Position numbers and translations under genes: made by a program. From positions 682,001 through 746,000 of the forward strand of contig JAIETZ010000001.1 of NCBI GenBank assembly GCA_019744775.1: DNA of 64,000 bases, given 5' to 3'. The stretch comes from Candidatus Obscuribacterales bacterium (lineage in GTDB: Bacteria > Cyanobacteriota > Vampirovibrionia > Obscuribacterales > Obscuribacteraceae). The notes below the pieces were generated by a model. That model had not been told where the DNA came from. It saw nothing but the letters and a program-made list of their open reading frames with translations, and did not search any database. Within the stretch, counting starts at the first letter, position 1; the number at the start of each line of letters is the position of its first letter. This document shows positions 25,559 to 35,017 of this stretch, piece after piece.

Positions 25559-25828
25559 ATGAATGTATGTAAGTCATGGTGGCAAATAGTTGACGAACTT
25601 CCCCCGAAGAAGAGGAGCTTTACCTATGGCATACTGGTCGGGGCGATAGTCAGCCTCCTTATTCAATCTCCGCTCATAATACAGCAGACCCTTCTCTACT
25701 TGGAACGCCATCGACTCTTATCCTTAATCATTGTTCTTGGCGCAATTGTCTTGATTAGCTCATTTATTGCAGTGATGTTCGGACTTCTTGCTGCTGCTGC
25801 AACAAAGAGCGAGCCAAGTGAGCAATAG
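25559..25828 (+). CDS. Small two-helix membrane protein, unknown
   Basis: 89 residues; AAAGGA lies upstream of the ATG. Two membrane helices (about 22-42 and 53-78) are separated by a short charged loop (YLERHRLL). The N-terminus is basic (PPKKRS). Its neighbours are also small membrane proteins. Function unknown. Confidence 0.5.
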   Translation: MNVCKSWWQIVDELPPKKRSFTYGILVGAIVSLLIQSPLIIQQTLLYLERHRLLSLIIVLGAIVLISSFIAVMFGLLAAAATKSEPSEQ

Positions 25829-25922
25829 AGTCATAAAACGATCTCCGATTAACGTTAACCGTATAATTTTGATGGTACATAGAAAGCTTATAGAAAAGTA
25901 GACGTGATGGAATATTGCCTGA

Positions 25923-26669
25923 ATGACCACAGCCCCCGACCCCGGATGTAACTATATGCCCTTAGTAGATGATCTAAATTTGTTCTTTGAAGATCCCTTG
26001 CTACCGCTAGACCAGGCAGGCGTTCCTGACACAAATCCGAGCTTGTTAGGAGGAACTTGCAGAAAATACAGCACCTTATATCTTTTGCGCCGAGATATAG
26101 GACGGTGCTTCGGCGCAACACCCCCGATTTACTGGCCAGGCACCATGGCAGTTCTGGCGGGTGTTGATTTGTTGGCAAAGCTGTACGCTGGTAACGATGC
26201 CACCTCTGGTGGTGCCATTGGTCAACGCTTTAGGACCTTCGCGGATCAACGTATGAGTGGAGGAGACGGGGCGAGTTTGTGGCAATTGAGAAATGCTGTT
26301 TTACACTCCTATGGAGTTTATTTCGAAGAACCAGCACCGGCGCCTCCGGGTGGTCGCGGCGGATCGTCACTTTTGCCATCCGTTCCAAAGAAATTTAGGC
26401 TTTCGGCAACGGTCAACTCACTGATAACGCCAATTGCGGGTTCTCTATTTGCAAATTTGCCAAACGATATTATTGAGATCGATGTTAATGAACTGAAAGC
26501 ATCATTTGATGCAGCCATCGCTAATTATGAAACGTATATTAGGGGCAATGCAACAGAACAAATCTCTCATTTCGAACCGATGTTCAAGAAGTATGGTTGG
26601 CTATACATTTGCGAAGAAACCATTACAGGCTCAGGACTTCTACTGACCAAAGGCGCTTCTGGAGGATGA
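25923..26669 (+). CDS. HEPN-like protein with RNxxxH motif
   Basis: A 248-residue protein. Residues 45-135 form a helical domain with LLRRDIGRCF, WPGTMAVLAGVDLLAKLY and the motif LRNAVLHSYG. The R123-x4-H128 spacing matches HEPN ribonuclease motifs (RNxxxH), although similar motifs also occur in proteins with other roles. A proline/glycine linker and a second domain follow (about 150-240). No obvious ribosome site precedes the ATG. It sits among defence- and island-type genes, but no nucleotidyltransferase partner is adjacent, so a toxin role is not shown. Confidence 0.5.
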   Translation: MTTAPDPGCNYMPLVDDLNLFFEDPLLPLDQAGVPDTNPSLLGGTCRKYSTLYLLRRDIGRCFGATPPIYWPGTMAVLAGVDLLAKLYAGNDATSGGAIGQRFRTFADQRMSGGDGASLWQLRNAVLHSYGVYFEEPAPAPPGGRGGSSLLPSVPKKFRLSATVNSLITPIAGSLFANLPNDIIEIDVNELKASFDAAIANYETYIRGNATEQISHFEPMFKKYGWLYICEETITGSGLLLTKGASGG

Positions 26670-26728
26670 CACCATGTTTATAGAACTCAATAGGTTGTTG
26701 GTCATAACGATCCGAGAGCGAATCTGCA

Positions 26729-27166
26729 CTATTCAATTGCTCCAGCATCTTTCAGCATTTGAATAATTTCTGGTTTGGTTCAGGAATTATATACTGCAGC
26801 TTTCTTGAGCGACGTCCCATTACTCTCAAAGAAAGCGCTATTAACCTCGACACCATCGTCAATAAATAGTTTGACCATTTCTGGACTATTTACATCAATT
26901 GCCGCACCAAGAACCTCTTTGCCAGTTCTGCCCTCAATTGTCCAATTTAGCTCCCATCCAGAGCAATCGCTTAGCAAGTTTCACATCACGCGAACGGCCT
27001 GCACAAGACAATTAGGTGACCGAGTGTCATTGTTGTTAACTGCAGTCCGATTCATGACACTGCAAAATGTCATAGACTCGTCAGAAGCAAGATGCGCAAG
27101 GATTGAAGCCCTTGTCCTGCTGAGGAGATTGGTTGATTGTCTTCTACCTGCCAACTCATTTTGCAA
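26729..27166 (-). pseudogene. Ankyrin-repeat gene, broken by frameshifts and a stop
   Basis: Minus-strand pieces in three frames build a coherent ankyrin protein. In order they are NNNDTRSPNCLVQAVR, then DVKLAKRLLWMGAKLD, then a piece with LGAAIDVNSPEMVKLFIDDG, then a TGA, and TKPEIIQMLKDAGAIE up to the stop at 26729. At least two frame changes (about 27000 and 26945) and one in-frame stop (26780) are needed. It is therefore a decaying gene in the island. Ankyrin repeats bind proteins. Confidence 0.72.
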
Positions 27167-28436
27167 GCTCTAGAGACTTGGGTTCAACGAACAGTTCGCA
27201 GCGCTTTGCATACAAGTCTTGCTCATCGGAAAGAACAGCAAGTCTGCGCAGACCGCCAGCAATGAAAACTCGCCCGTCATTCAAGACAGTGGCCGTTTGC
27301 CATAGCCTAGGCAGGATCATAGATTTCGCAATGAACTTGTTATTGATAGCATCGAAAAGCTCAGCTTGGTCTGAGGCAAATTGTCCTACACCCATCACTA
27401 ACACGTTCCCAGAAGGCAATAAGACCGTCTGGCAACGAAGCCTCCAAGTTGACATTGGAATCAACGGTCCAAAAGAATTAGTCTTTGGATCGTAAATTTC
27501 TGCAGTGTGTGTAAAATCAGCTTTTCCCGCGGTACCACTCAAACCGCCAATAACCAATACTCGACCATCAGCTAGCACTATTGTCCTATGCCTACTTCTA
27601 GAAACCTTCATGAGTGGTCCATTAGTAAATCTTCTGGTACGAGGATTGTAGATCTCTGTTGAACGGAGGTAAGTAATCTTTCTGGACATTCTAGAATCTT
27701 CTGGAATGCCAGGATCCACGAGATCACCTCCAGTGAAAAGAATGCGTCCATCTTTCAATACTGCGGGTGCAGCATTGCCCCTCGCCACATTTAATCGACC
27801 CACTAATATTTGTTTGTTCGTTGCTGCGTCGTAAAGTACTACCTTTGTAATGGTGTCACTACATGTATCCAGCATGTCCCTGCCTCGAGTCGAACCTCCA
27901 GCCAACAATATTTGTTCATGAGGGAGAGACACGATATCCGGTTGCCAGTCTTTCAGTATCGGTGTTTTAGATAATGCACGGAACACCAACTTATTTCTAG
28001 ATTCCGCTGTATCCGCAAGTCCATGGCCGCCTATAGACATTAACCCAGATGCTGACTTAGTAATTTCACAGCCATATTCATCAGGTGCGAGTGTGATGGT
28101 GTCTTGCATTGGATCAAATAGCTGTACCTTCAGCTCATTTCGAGGATCACGACCTACCAACAGAACTTTCCCATCTTGTAATAGGTATGCCTCATGACTG
28201 CGTAATTCAGCACACAGTGGCGCGGCTGGAGCGAAATCCCCTGAATTAGACTTGGTCCGTGTTGCGGCACTTTTGACAATTGATTCTTCCGATACAGGTC
28301 GTGTACCCACGACCCACGCGCCTAAACATGCCACAAATCCGACGAATATCAGCGCTCCCAGTAACAGCACAACTGCTATCGTCCCAACAAGCGTGGACAA
28401 AAGAACTCTCAGTGTGGCCTTCATGTTACTAATCAT
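27156..28436 (-). CDS. Membrane-anchored Kelch-type beta-propeller protein
   Basis: A 426-residue protein. One membrane helix (about 9-43) is followed by a propeller with about six Kelch-like blades, recognised by their DGRVLVIGG core (for example GKVLLVGRD, EQILLAGGS, GRILFTGGD, GRVLVIGGL, GNVLVMGVG and GRVFIAGGL). Each is followed by a TEIYDP-like strand. Such propellers bind partners or sugars. No catalytic residues of galactose oxidase are evident. It is the gene nearest the intact tRNA on its downstream side. Confidence 0.82.
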   Translation of the reverse strand: MISNMKATLRVLLSTLVGTIAVVLLLGALIFVGFVACLGAWVVGTRPVSEESIVKSAATRTKSNSGDFAPAAPLCAELRSHEAYLLQDGKVLLVGRDPRNELKVQLFDPMQDTITLAPDEYGCEITKSASGLMSIGGHGLADTAESRNKLVFRALSKTPILKDWQPDIVSLPHEQILLAGGSTRGRDMLDTCSDTITKVVLYDAATNKQILVGRLNVARGNAAPAVLKDGRILFTGGDLVDPGIPEDSRMSRKITYLRSTEIYNPRTRRFTNGPLMKVSRSRHRTIVLADGRVLVIGGLSGTAGKADFTHTAEIYDPKTNSFGPLIPMSTWRLRCQTVLLPSGNVLVMGVGQFASDQAELFDAINNKFIAKSMILPRLWQTATVLNDGRVFIAGGLRRLAVLSDEQDLYAKRCELFVEPKSLELAK

Positions 28437-28754
28437 TCGTCCTACCGAAAATTGTTACACAAGCCCTTTTTGCACTCACACCTATCGCACTTGCTCAAAT
28501 AAAGCATTCATACGTCTGAATCAACCATGCTATTTCTGCAAACAATATTCCCAGTGGTTAAGTAGATAAAGCACAACATCGGCGGCAGAAGAACTCGAAC
28601 CGCTAATCCCTTCGCTTACAACTACGAGGCCGGCACGCGGCAGGCATATCCGTGTAAGGCGCGAAAACGCCCTAAATCAACATTGATTTCGCACCCTATT
28701 TGCACCCGGAAAGAAAAGTGAGGGCTGGGGCGATCCCCGAAACCCTCACCCAGA
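28437..28754. other. tRNA-downstream attachment region
   Basis: No gene. It holds the tRNA-Arg terminator (28711-28749), the GTGCAAATAGGGTGC element (28691-28705, minus-strand reading) and a further tRNA-like scrap around 28581-28605 (GGTTCGAGTTC, minus strand). The region probably was the integration target. Confidence 0.55.
28711..28749 (-). terminator. Rho-independent terminator of tRNA-Arg
   Basis: On the minus strand, GTGAGGG and CCCTCAC enclose a second GGGG/CCCC stem, followed by TTTTCTT. It begins five bases after the tRNA 3' end. Confidence 0.8.
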
Positions 28755-28830
28755 TGGCACCCGCGGAGAGACTCGAACTCCCGACACCCTCCTTAGGACG
28801 GAGGTGTTCTATCCACTGAACTACGCGGGC
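28755..28830 (-). tRNA. tRNA-Arg (anticodon CCT)
   Basis: A 76-base cloverleaf with GCCCGCG/CGCGGGT acceptor arms, the anticodon loop GTCCTAA between CCTCC and GGAGG, a T-loop TTCGAGT, and an encoded CCA. The CCT anticodon reads AGG. Fragments of its 3' end at 18918-18960 and possibly 14345-14369 show it was an integration site. Confidence 0.96.
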
Positions 28831-28921
28831 TAAGTTATAAGAATATTAGTCTACCACTACCCAATAACGACTTTTCAGGGTTCATTTTGGGCATATTAGC
28901 GTTGGGAGTAGAGAGATTATC

Positions 28922-29512
28922 ATGCGTTTGGAACCAACAATTACTGCATTAATGGCAACCTGGCTTGTGTTTACGCCTTGCTGCCGGGCCGAATTCACCC
29001 TTGAGATGGGCAATGAAGGCAAGGAAGCAACCCAGGAGCCTGCCGAGGGAGCCTGTTCAGAAATTCCGCAGAGGAAAAGCTCCTGTCAAATGTCAGAGCC
29101 AAATGTGCAGGCACCGTCATTGCCGGAACCTAATCGTAATGTCGAGTCTTATATGAATGTTGATGGCTCACAACAATATGTGAAGGGTGACGATGGACGA
29201 CTTCGATCAGTCGGTCAAGCTGCAGTTGAATTAAACAACGAAGCTGTAAGACGCATGAACGAAGGCAGACACGACGAAGCCAGACCATTATTTGAAAAAG
29301 CTCGCGAAATTATGGGCGAAGCACCGGAAGGTCCTTGCGTTGAAGAAACTCAACTAGAGAAATTCAATCGCAACGTCATCAATCAAAATAACGACACAGT
29401 ATTTAAATACGACGCCAGCAGATACGACAAATCCGCCGATCGACCTTCAGTACAAGATGTTTTAAATGCAGTTGAACCTAGCAGCGATACCACACATGAC
29501 TCAGGCTACTAG
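28922..29512 (+). CDS. Secreted protein with one TPR-like unit
   Basis: A 196-residue protein. The signal peptide runs to about residue 23 (CCRA). A low-complexity Cys-containing region (30-75) is followed by a single TPR-like helix pair (AAVELNNEAVRRMNEGRHDEARPLFEKA, about 100-130) and a charged tail. Its stop overlaps the stop of the convergent 29509 gene. No family recognised. Confidence 0.6.
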   Translation: MRLEPTITALMATWLVFTPCCRAEFTLEMGNEGKEATQEPAEGACSEIPQRKSSCQMSEPNVQAPSLPEPNRNVESYMNVDGSQQYVKGDDGRLRSVGQAAVELNNEAVRRMNEGRHDEARPLFEKAREIMGEAPEGPCVEETQLEKFNRNVINQNNDTVFKYDASRYDKSADRPSVQDVLNAVEPSSDTTHDSGY

Positions 29513-32061
29513 ACCCGACGAAGCGAAAAGCGCAAAAGCAGCAAAAGAACAATTAGTGCCACGATTGCCATCTTAATACCATCGCTCAGGCTATCGGGAT
29601 CGTATCTCAACTCGACAGTGTGCAATCCGCCAGTAACATGGACAGCCATAAGTACACCATTTGCTCTATGAATTACTGCCGGCTTGCCGTCAATCAGACA
29701 TTTCCAGCCAGGATAGTAGTGATTGGAAATTAGAAGCATGCCTGGAATTGGTGTGGCGATGGAAAGTTTCAATTTGCCGGCAGAATTTTCAAAAACATTT
29801 ACAAGCAAATTCTTCTTCAGATCACCCACCATAAAGTCGGGCATTGGCAGGGGACACATAACACCCGGCTGTTGATCAATGAGAGTGGACACCCAGGGGT
29901 TGTAGCCGGACACATGGGCGTTGGCGATAAGCCCCAGCGCTAACTTTTGCGTCGGTACGACGTACCATTTGTAGGTGAAGTGTACGTTTGGCAACGGCCT
30001 ATCTACTTTGTAAACACGTAAATTCCATTTTTCATCAGAGTGGACAAGGGAGAAAAAGCGCCCGTCCAACAGCGGAATTTCCAGCTTCTTGCCTTTATAA
30101 GTGCGAATCATTTGCGTACAAACAAACTCAGTTGAAGTTATTTGGCAGAATCTATAGAGAGGCACATCCGTCCTCTTACTCAAATCAGGCGGCGGCATCA
30201 GCTTGTTAAAACTAGCCCTGCACTTCCTTAAAGCGCCTATGAAAAGCCTTCTATAATCGAGCGTTTCTGCTGCCTCATATCCGAACGAAGATGGAATTGC
30301 CGCGTCGATATTTGTATTGGGCAAAAGCATTTGCCGCCCAAACTGATAAAAACTATACGTTCTTTGCCTGTTGGTTCCTCTGCCGGCATTAAATTCCGAA
30401 CCCGGATCATCAGGTCGCGCTAGTGGATCAGAATACAAAGGCAACACACGTCTACCAATAAAACTCTGCGAATTCTTTTGCATTGTCTCTCGTATCACAT
30501 CAGCAACATGGCTATCCCGATAAAAGAAATCCGGAGGTGCATCATGCCGCGAATAGACAAAAGCATGAACAACAAGGCTCGCCACAAGAGAAGACAAAGT
30601 GATGACGATGAAATTTCTGCTAGTGAGTTTATCTCGACTATAAAGCCAAGTCACAAGAACAATTGCCAGACCAATGCCGGCAGCAATAACGCCGGCACGA
30701 CCAAGAAGGTAAAATGCCGGCGTCAGCAAATCAACATGCACTCCTCGCTTAACGAAAAACGCCCAGTTGCCGGCAATGACAGCCAAATTCTTCCAGGCAA
30801 GCAACGTCAAACCGGCAATTCCTAAAAGTGACCAAAGTGCAATAGACAAAGCCTGCGCAATTTTGGAAACCCGCTTTTCGATTGCCATTCTAAATCCACA
30901 AGCAGCAAATATTGCCAGACACCAAACAGGGAAATAGAGAAGCTTCACCGGATAGCGAAATATATTGAGGTAAGGCAAGTGACTAATGAGCCATGGCGCA
31001 ACAACTGTACCGTTGCCTAAAGCCATAATTAGACTGCCCACAAGAATAGCCAGCAGCACAAATCGCCACTTCCATGATTTATCAAAGAGCCCCCAGAGAG
31101 CAAATGTCACGACGATAGGGCCGACAAAAGCTGAGGCTAGATAAGGAATATATGTAGCACGTCCAGCGGCAACTGAAAGAAATCTTGTCCCTTGTAAATG
31201 AAAGTCACCCAATGGCTGCGGCAAAACAAGACACAGCATGTCGTACCAATTGGCAGACCAAATGAAAATCTCAGACAAGCCGAGTCCAAGCGCACGAGGA
31301 GAAATTGGTTTCCATTCAATAACAGGTAGCAGTCCGGGAAAGGCAATACAAAGGCCAAGCACGAGCGCCACACCCCGCCAGAACAATTGACGAAAAGCAT
31401 CACTTTTGCCTTTTGCTCCGTCAACAAATATTGCCACTATCAAATACAACCCCAGAATCATAAGCGCCGGCTGGAAAATTTCTGGTCGCCCGGCAAGCAC
31501 AAGCATTCCGGTGGCAATACTTGCAGCAATCACATAGAGCATGTTTGACCGAGTGTAGCAGCTGGTTATCTTGGTCAAGAAAAACAACGCCAAAGGCAAC
31601 CAGGCAGCCGACGCCATGAGCGTGTAATTGGCTTCCAGTGAAAACATGTAAGCCGACAGCGCTGCAACTAAACCGGCAAGCCAAGCTGGTCCTAGCCCCC
31701 AACCAACACCGGCGACCAAAAGAAAATTGCCAATGCCGGCAATCAGCTGATGCAAAGCAAGGTTCATTGCAAAAGCCGAATCAAAAGGCAGGACAGCAAA
31801 CAACCAATTCAACGGATAGAAAACACCCGGTGAAGGAATAGCTACCTGCGACATTCCGCAATAGCAGTAGGGATTCCACAAAGGCAATTCGCCTTTGCGC
31901 AAAGATTCACCTATGAAACGCAGGAAAGGCTCAAAGTAGTAGGTAATATCCGAGAGGAAAAATGACCGCTGCCCTGTCAGCCATGGGGAATAAAATCCCG
32001 CAAGAATTACAAACAGAACAAGTGCAAACGCAGCTAAGTCTTTTAAGCCCTTGCGCAACAA
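29509..32061 (-). CDS. YfhO-type multi-pass membrane protein
   Basis: An 850-residue membrane protein with about 13 helices and a C-terminal extracytoplasmic domain. The YfhO/GT-C signature is seen near the N-terminus: PLWNPYCYCGMSQ and PGVFYPLNWLF (about 60-95), preceded by an aspartate-rich loop. YfhO proteins are glycosyltransferase-like and may modify lipid-linked or wall glycans. The gene starts just after the nuoN stop, so the two are probably transcribed together although their roles seem unrelated. Confidence 0.85.
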   Translation of the reverse strand: MLRKGLKDLAAFALVLFVILAGFYSPWLTGQRSFFLSDITYYFEPFLRFIGESLRKGELPLWNPYCYCGMSQVAIPSPGVFYPLNWLFAVLPFDSAFAMNLALHQLIAGIGNFLLVAGVGWGLGPAWLAGLVAALSAYMFSLEANYTLMASAAWLPLALFFLTKITSCYTRSNMLYVIAASIATGMLVLAGRPEIFQPALMILGLYLIVAIFVDGAKGKSDAFRQLFWRGVALVLGLCIAFPGLLPVIEWKPISPRALGLGLSEIFIWSANWYDMLCLVLPQPLGDFHLQGTRFLSVAAGRATYIPYLASAFVGPIVVTFALWGLFDKSWKWRFVLLAILVGSLIMALGNGTVVAPWLISHLPYLNIFRYPVKLLYFPVWCLAIFAACGFRMAIEKRVSKIAQALSIALWSLLGIAGLTLLAWKNLAVIAGNWAFFVKRGVHVDLLTPAFYLLGRAGVIAAGIGLAIVLVTWLYSRDKLTSRNFIVITLSSLVASLVVHAFVYSRHDAPPDFFYRDSHVADVIRETMQKNSQSFIGRRVLPLYSDPLARPDDPGSEFNAGRGTNRQRTYSFYQFGRQMLLPNTNIDAAIPSSFGYEAAETLDYRRLFIGALRKCRASFNKLMPPPDLSKRTDVPLYRFCQITSTEFVCTQMIRTYKGKKLEIPLLDGRFFSLVHSDEKWNLRVYKVDRPLPNVHFTYKWYVVPTQKLALGLIANAHVSGYNPWVSTLIDQQPGVMCPLPMPDFMVGDLKKNLLVNVFENSAGKLKLSIATPIPGMLLISNHYYPGWKCLIDGKPAVIHRANGVLMAVHVTGGLHTVELRYDPDSLSDGIKMAIVALIVLLLLLRFSLRRV

Positions 32062-32062
32062 A

Positions 32063-33589
32063 TCAATTGGTATGGCTCGGGAGAGAACCCAATGTCGGCG
32101 GCGCAGCCATTGTATTTACTGCAGCGCGCGAAATGTCCATTACCGAATCAACTTTAAAGCTGCCGAATGTAATGCCAATCAAGCAAAGAATCATTGCTGC
32201 ATAAACCCAGTTGTTACCGGGCATAGCAACTTCCTTGTCTGGCATTGCCAAGACTTTTTCTGAGGGCTCGCGAACAACCATCTTAATTACCACACGTGTG
32301 TAGTAGTAGATGGCCGGTACGGAAGTCACAAGAGCTGTTGCTACAAGCGCCCAACCAAGTGTGGTTTGCAAATTGACTGCTGACCAGAAGACAAACACTT
32401 TGGCAAAGAAACCTGCCGGAGGAATTGGCAATCCTGCCAAATTGACCAAACAGATAGCCAAGCCAGTAGCCAACACCGGACGCTTGCGGATAAGTCCGGC
32501 AAAGTCGTTGATATTGTCCGAGCCTGTTTCATTTTCAAATATGATTGCGCCGGCAAATGCACCCAGGTTCATAAAGCCATAGACGATCAAGTAGAACATT
32601 ACTGCCGGCAGTCCATCTTTTGGATCAGCAATTAAGCCAAGCAAGATATAACCGACGTGAGCAATTGATGAATAAGCAAGCATTCTCTTAAACGAGGTCT
32701 GCGCCAAAGCAATTAAATTGCCGGCAATCATTGAAAGAATTGCCAGCGTGCCGACAATTAGACTCCAATCTAAGTAAGCGCTGCCGAACACTAAAACAAG
32801 CAGTCTTATTGCCACAACAAATCCACCAAGCTTAGAACCAATAGCCAAGAAAGCTGTCACTGGTGTTGGTGCACCTTCGTACACATCAGGCGCCCACATA
32901 TGGAATGGCACGGCAGCCAGCTTGAAGCCAATTCCGCTCAAAACAAACATCAAACCAAGCATGACGAGCAGCGATGGTGTCTGTGTCAATGCAGCCAGTT
33001 TCAAATGCAATTCGTAGTAGTTGGTCGAACCGGTCAAGCCATAGATGAAAGAGAAGCCATACAGCAATGTTGCCGTAGTTGCTGCTGTGGACAAAAGATA
33101 TTTAAGTGCAGCTTCGTTGCTTTTGCGATCTTGCTTCATTACACCGGACAGAAGTACACAGCACAAGCTAAGTGTTTCTAGTCCAACGAAGAGCATAACG
33201 ATGTCAGTCGCACCACCCAATAGGCAAACTGCCAAAACAGCCGTGACGATAAGCACGTAATACTCGCCTTGGTTGCGACCAAAGTGCTTTTCATAACCCA
33301 TGGACATCATGACGATAATGGCGCCAATGATGGTTGCGATAAATCCTGTCGCCACCGATAAGTTATCGACGGTATAAAGGCTACCGAACAAATAAGTCGG
33401 TGCAACCGGGAATTGGGACCAAAAACTTATAGCGGACGCTATCAAGACCAACAAACAAATCCTTGGGGTCCAGTTTTTCGCTTCCGGAAAAAACAAGTTC
33501 CAAAGAGAAGAGAAGATAATAGCCACAAGCAAAAAGGTGGCTGGTAGTAACATCGTCGTCGCTGTTAAATAGTCCTGAATACTGTTCAT
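32063..33589 (-). CDS. nuoN: NADH-quinone oxidoreductase subunit N
   Basis: A 508-residue membrane subunit of respiratory complex I, with about 14 helices of the antiporter-like family. Signatures are clear: MLFVGLETLSLCCVLLSG, KYLLSTAATTATLLYG, KLAAVPFHMWAPDVYEGAPTP and YSSIAHVGYILLG. The acidic and lysine residues of the proton path (the Glu in GLETLSL and the Lys in NEAALKYL and GFKLAAVPFH) are present. No other nuo gene is in the window on this side. The gene suggests an oxygen- or electron-acceptor-dependent respiratory chain. Confidence 0.94.
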   Translation of the reverse strand: MNSIQDYLTATTMLLPATFLLVAIIFSSLWNLFFPEAKNWTPRICLLVLIASAISFWSQFPVAPTYLFGSLYTVDNLSVATGFIATIIGAIIVMMSMGYEKHFGRNQGEYYVLIVTAVLAVCLLGGATDIVMLFVGLETLSLCCVLLSGVMKQDRKSNEAALKYLLSTAATTATLLYGFSFIYGLTGSTNYYELHLKLAALTQTPSLLVMLGLMFVLSGIGFKLAAVPFHMWAPDVYEGAPTPVTAFLAIGSKLGGFVVAIRLLVLVFGSAYLDWSLIVGTLAILSMIAGNLIALAQTSFKRMLAYSSIAHVGYILLGLIADPKDGLPAVMFYLIVYGFMNLGAFAGAIIFENETGSDNINDFAGLIRKRPVLATGLAICLVNLAGLPIPPAGFFAKVFVFWSAVNLQTTLGWALVATALVTSVPAIYYYTRVVIKMVVREPSEKVLAMPDKEVAMPGNNWVYAAMILCLIGITFGSFKVDSVMDISRAAVNTMAAPPTLGSLPSHTN

Positions 33590-33900
33590 GGAAAAGTGGC
33601 GTCCTTCAAAGGCGTGCGGTCTTGATTAATCGGGCAATATTCTACATTAACTACTAATTTTTACCTGGCAACGCCTTAAACTTCGGCCCTTTTTAAACGG
33701 AACAAAACCACGCAACGCAAGACGAATTGACCTTTTCGGGCTAATATAGAAATTGCAAAACGTAGTTTAATCCAACTTTTCAAGTGTTGTTTCGGTAAAG
33801 AGGCGAAGCAAGGGTTGTGATGAACAATCCGCCAGCGAAGCAAACCCGTTATGCCGGATGGCAAGCGAAGGTATAGTAAAACGGAACCGGAGCGTTATTT
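33590..33900. other. Divergent intergenic region between nuoN and carA
   Basis: 311 bases without a gene, carrying promoters for both directions. I see no convincing -35/-10 pair, riboswitch or RNA gene. Confidence 0.5.
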
Positions 33901-35010
33901 ATGTCCCAATCAAAAAACGAACCATCCTCCAAACCTTGTCTCTTGGCATTGGAGGACGGCACTACTCACCTGGGCAAATCCTTCGGGGCATCCGGCACAA
34001 CAGTCGGCGAGCTGGTTTTCAACACAAGCCTCACTGGCTATCAGGAGATAATGACCGACCCTAGCTACGCTGGGCAAGTGGTAACTCTCACATATCCCGA
34101 AATAGGCAATTACGGCTGCAACGACAGCGATGTCGAGTCCCACAAGATTTTCGCAAGAGCGCTTGTGGTCAGGCATTTGAGCCGCAGGCATTCTTCTTGG
34201 CGAGCCGAGTCATCGCTCTCCTCGTTCCTGGAAAATCAGAGTATTATGGGAATAGAGGGAATCGACACGCGTGCAGTCACGCGTCATATCAGGGAAAAGG
34301 GAGCGATGCGATGCGCGCTCTCTACTGAGGTCCTCCAAGAAGACAAGCTAGTTGAAATAGCCCGCACGTCACCCGAAATGACAGGGGCTGATTTCACTTC
34401 CGAGGTAACGACGAAAAAGCAATACAAATTAGGAAACCAGGGTATCAAGGTAGCAGTTATGGACTTCGGCATTAAGCGCAATATTCTCAATAGCCTTGTA
34501 AATCAGAACATGGCGCTGACCGTATATCCAGCCGACACCCTCGCTGACGAGATTTTAAAGGACAAGCCCGAGGCTATCTTCCTATCTAATGGACCAGGCG
34601 ACCCCGCTGCCTGCTCAGGGGTTTTGGCTGAATTGCCCAAGTTAATCGACTCGGGATTGCCTATTTTCGGCATCTGCCTGGGTCACCAGCTCTTAGCAAT
34701 AGCCATGGGTGCCAAAACATTTAAACTTAAATTCGGGCACCGAGGCGGGAACCAACCCGTCAAAGATCTCACCACTGGGAAAGTAGAAATTACCAGTCAA
34801 AACCATGGCTTTGCTGTTGACAGCCAAAGCCTACCTAAAGACCTCGAATTGACTCACGTCAATTTAAATGACAACTCTGTGGAGGGTTTCAAACACCGTA
34901 CAAAACCAATCTTTTGTGTTCAGTACCATCCAGAGGCAAGCCCAGGACCTCATGACTCACATTACTTGTTCGAGAGGTTTGCCCAATTAATTCAGAAAAC
35001 AGGACGGTGA
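33901..35010 (+). CDS. carA: Carbamoyl-phosphate synthase small subunit
   Basis: A 369-residue glutamine amidotransferase subunit that releases ammonia from glutamine for carbamoyl phosphate, needed for pyrimidine and arginine synthesis. The N-terminal CPSase small-chain domain ends near residue 145 (TGYQEIMTDPSYAGQ, GIDTRAVTRHIR). The class-I glutaminase domain has Cys259 in GICLGHQ and His343/Glu345 in YHPEASPGP, so the triad is complete. carB is not adjacent in this window. A HAD phosphatase starts seven bases downstream. Confidence 0.96.
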   Translation: MSQSKNEPSSKPCLLALEDGTTHLGKSFGASGTTVGELVFNTSLTGYQEIMTDPSYAGQVVTLTYPEIGNYGCNDSDVESHKIFARALVVRHLSRRHSSWRAESSLSSFLENQSIMGIEGIDTRAVTRHIREKGAMRCALSTEVLQEDKLVEIARTSPEMTGADFTSEVTTKKQYKLGNQGIKVAVMDFGIKRNILNSLVNQNMALTVYPADTLADEILKDKPEAIFLSNGPGDPAACSGVLAELPKLIDSGLPIFGICLGHQLLAIAMGAKTFKLKFGHRGGNQPVKDLTTGKVEITSQNHGFAVDSQSLPKDLELTHVNLNDNSVEGFKHRTKPIFCVQYHPEASPGPHDSHYLFERFAQLIQKTGR

Positions 35011-35017
35011 TTCCAAC

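Noticed and set aside
14285-28830. A surviving integrase or transposase
   Set aside because: I looked for tyrosine-recombinase, serine-recombinase and transposase motifs and saw none. Only an excisionase-like HTH and a small mobile-type protein remain.
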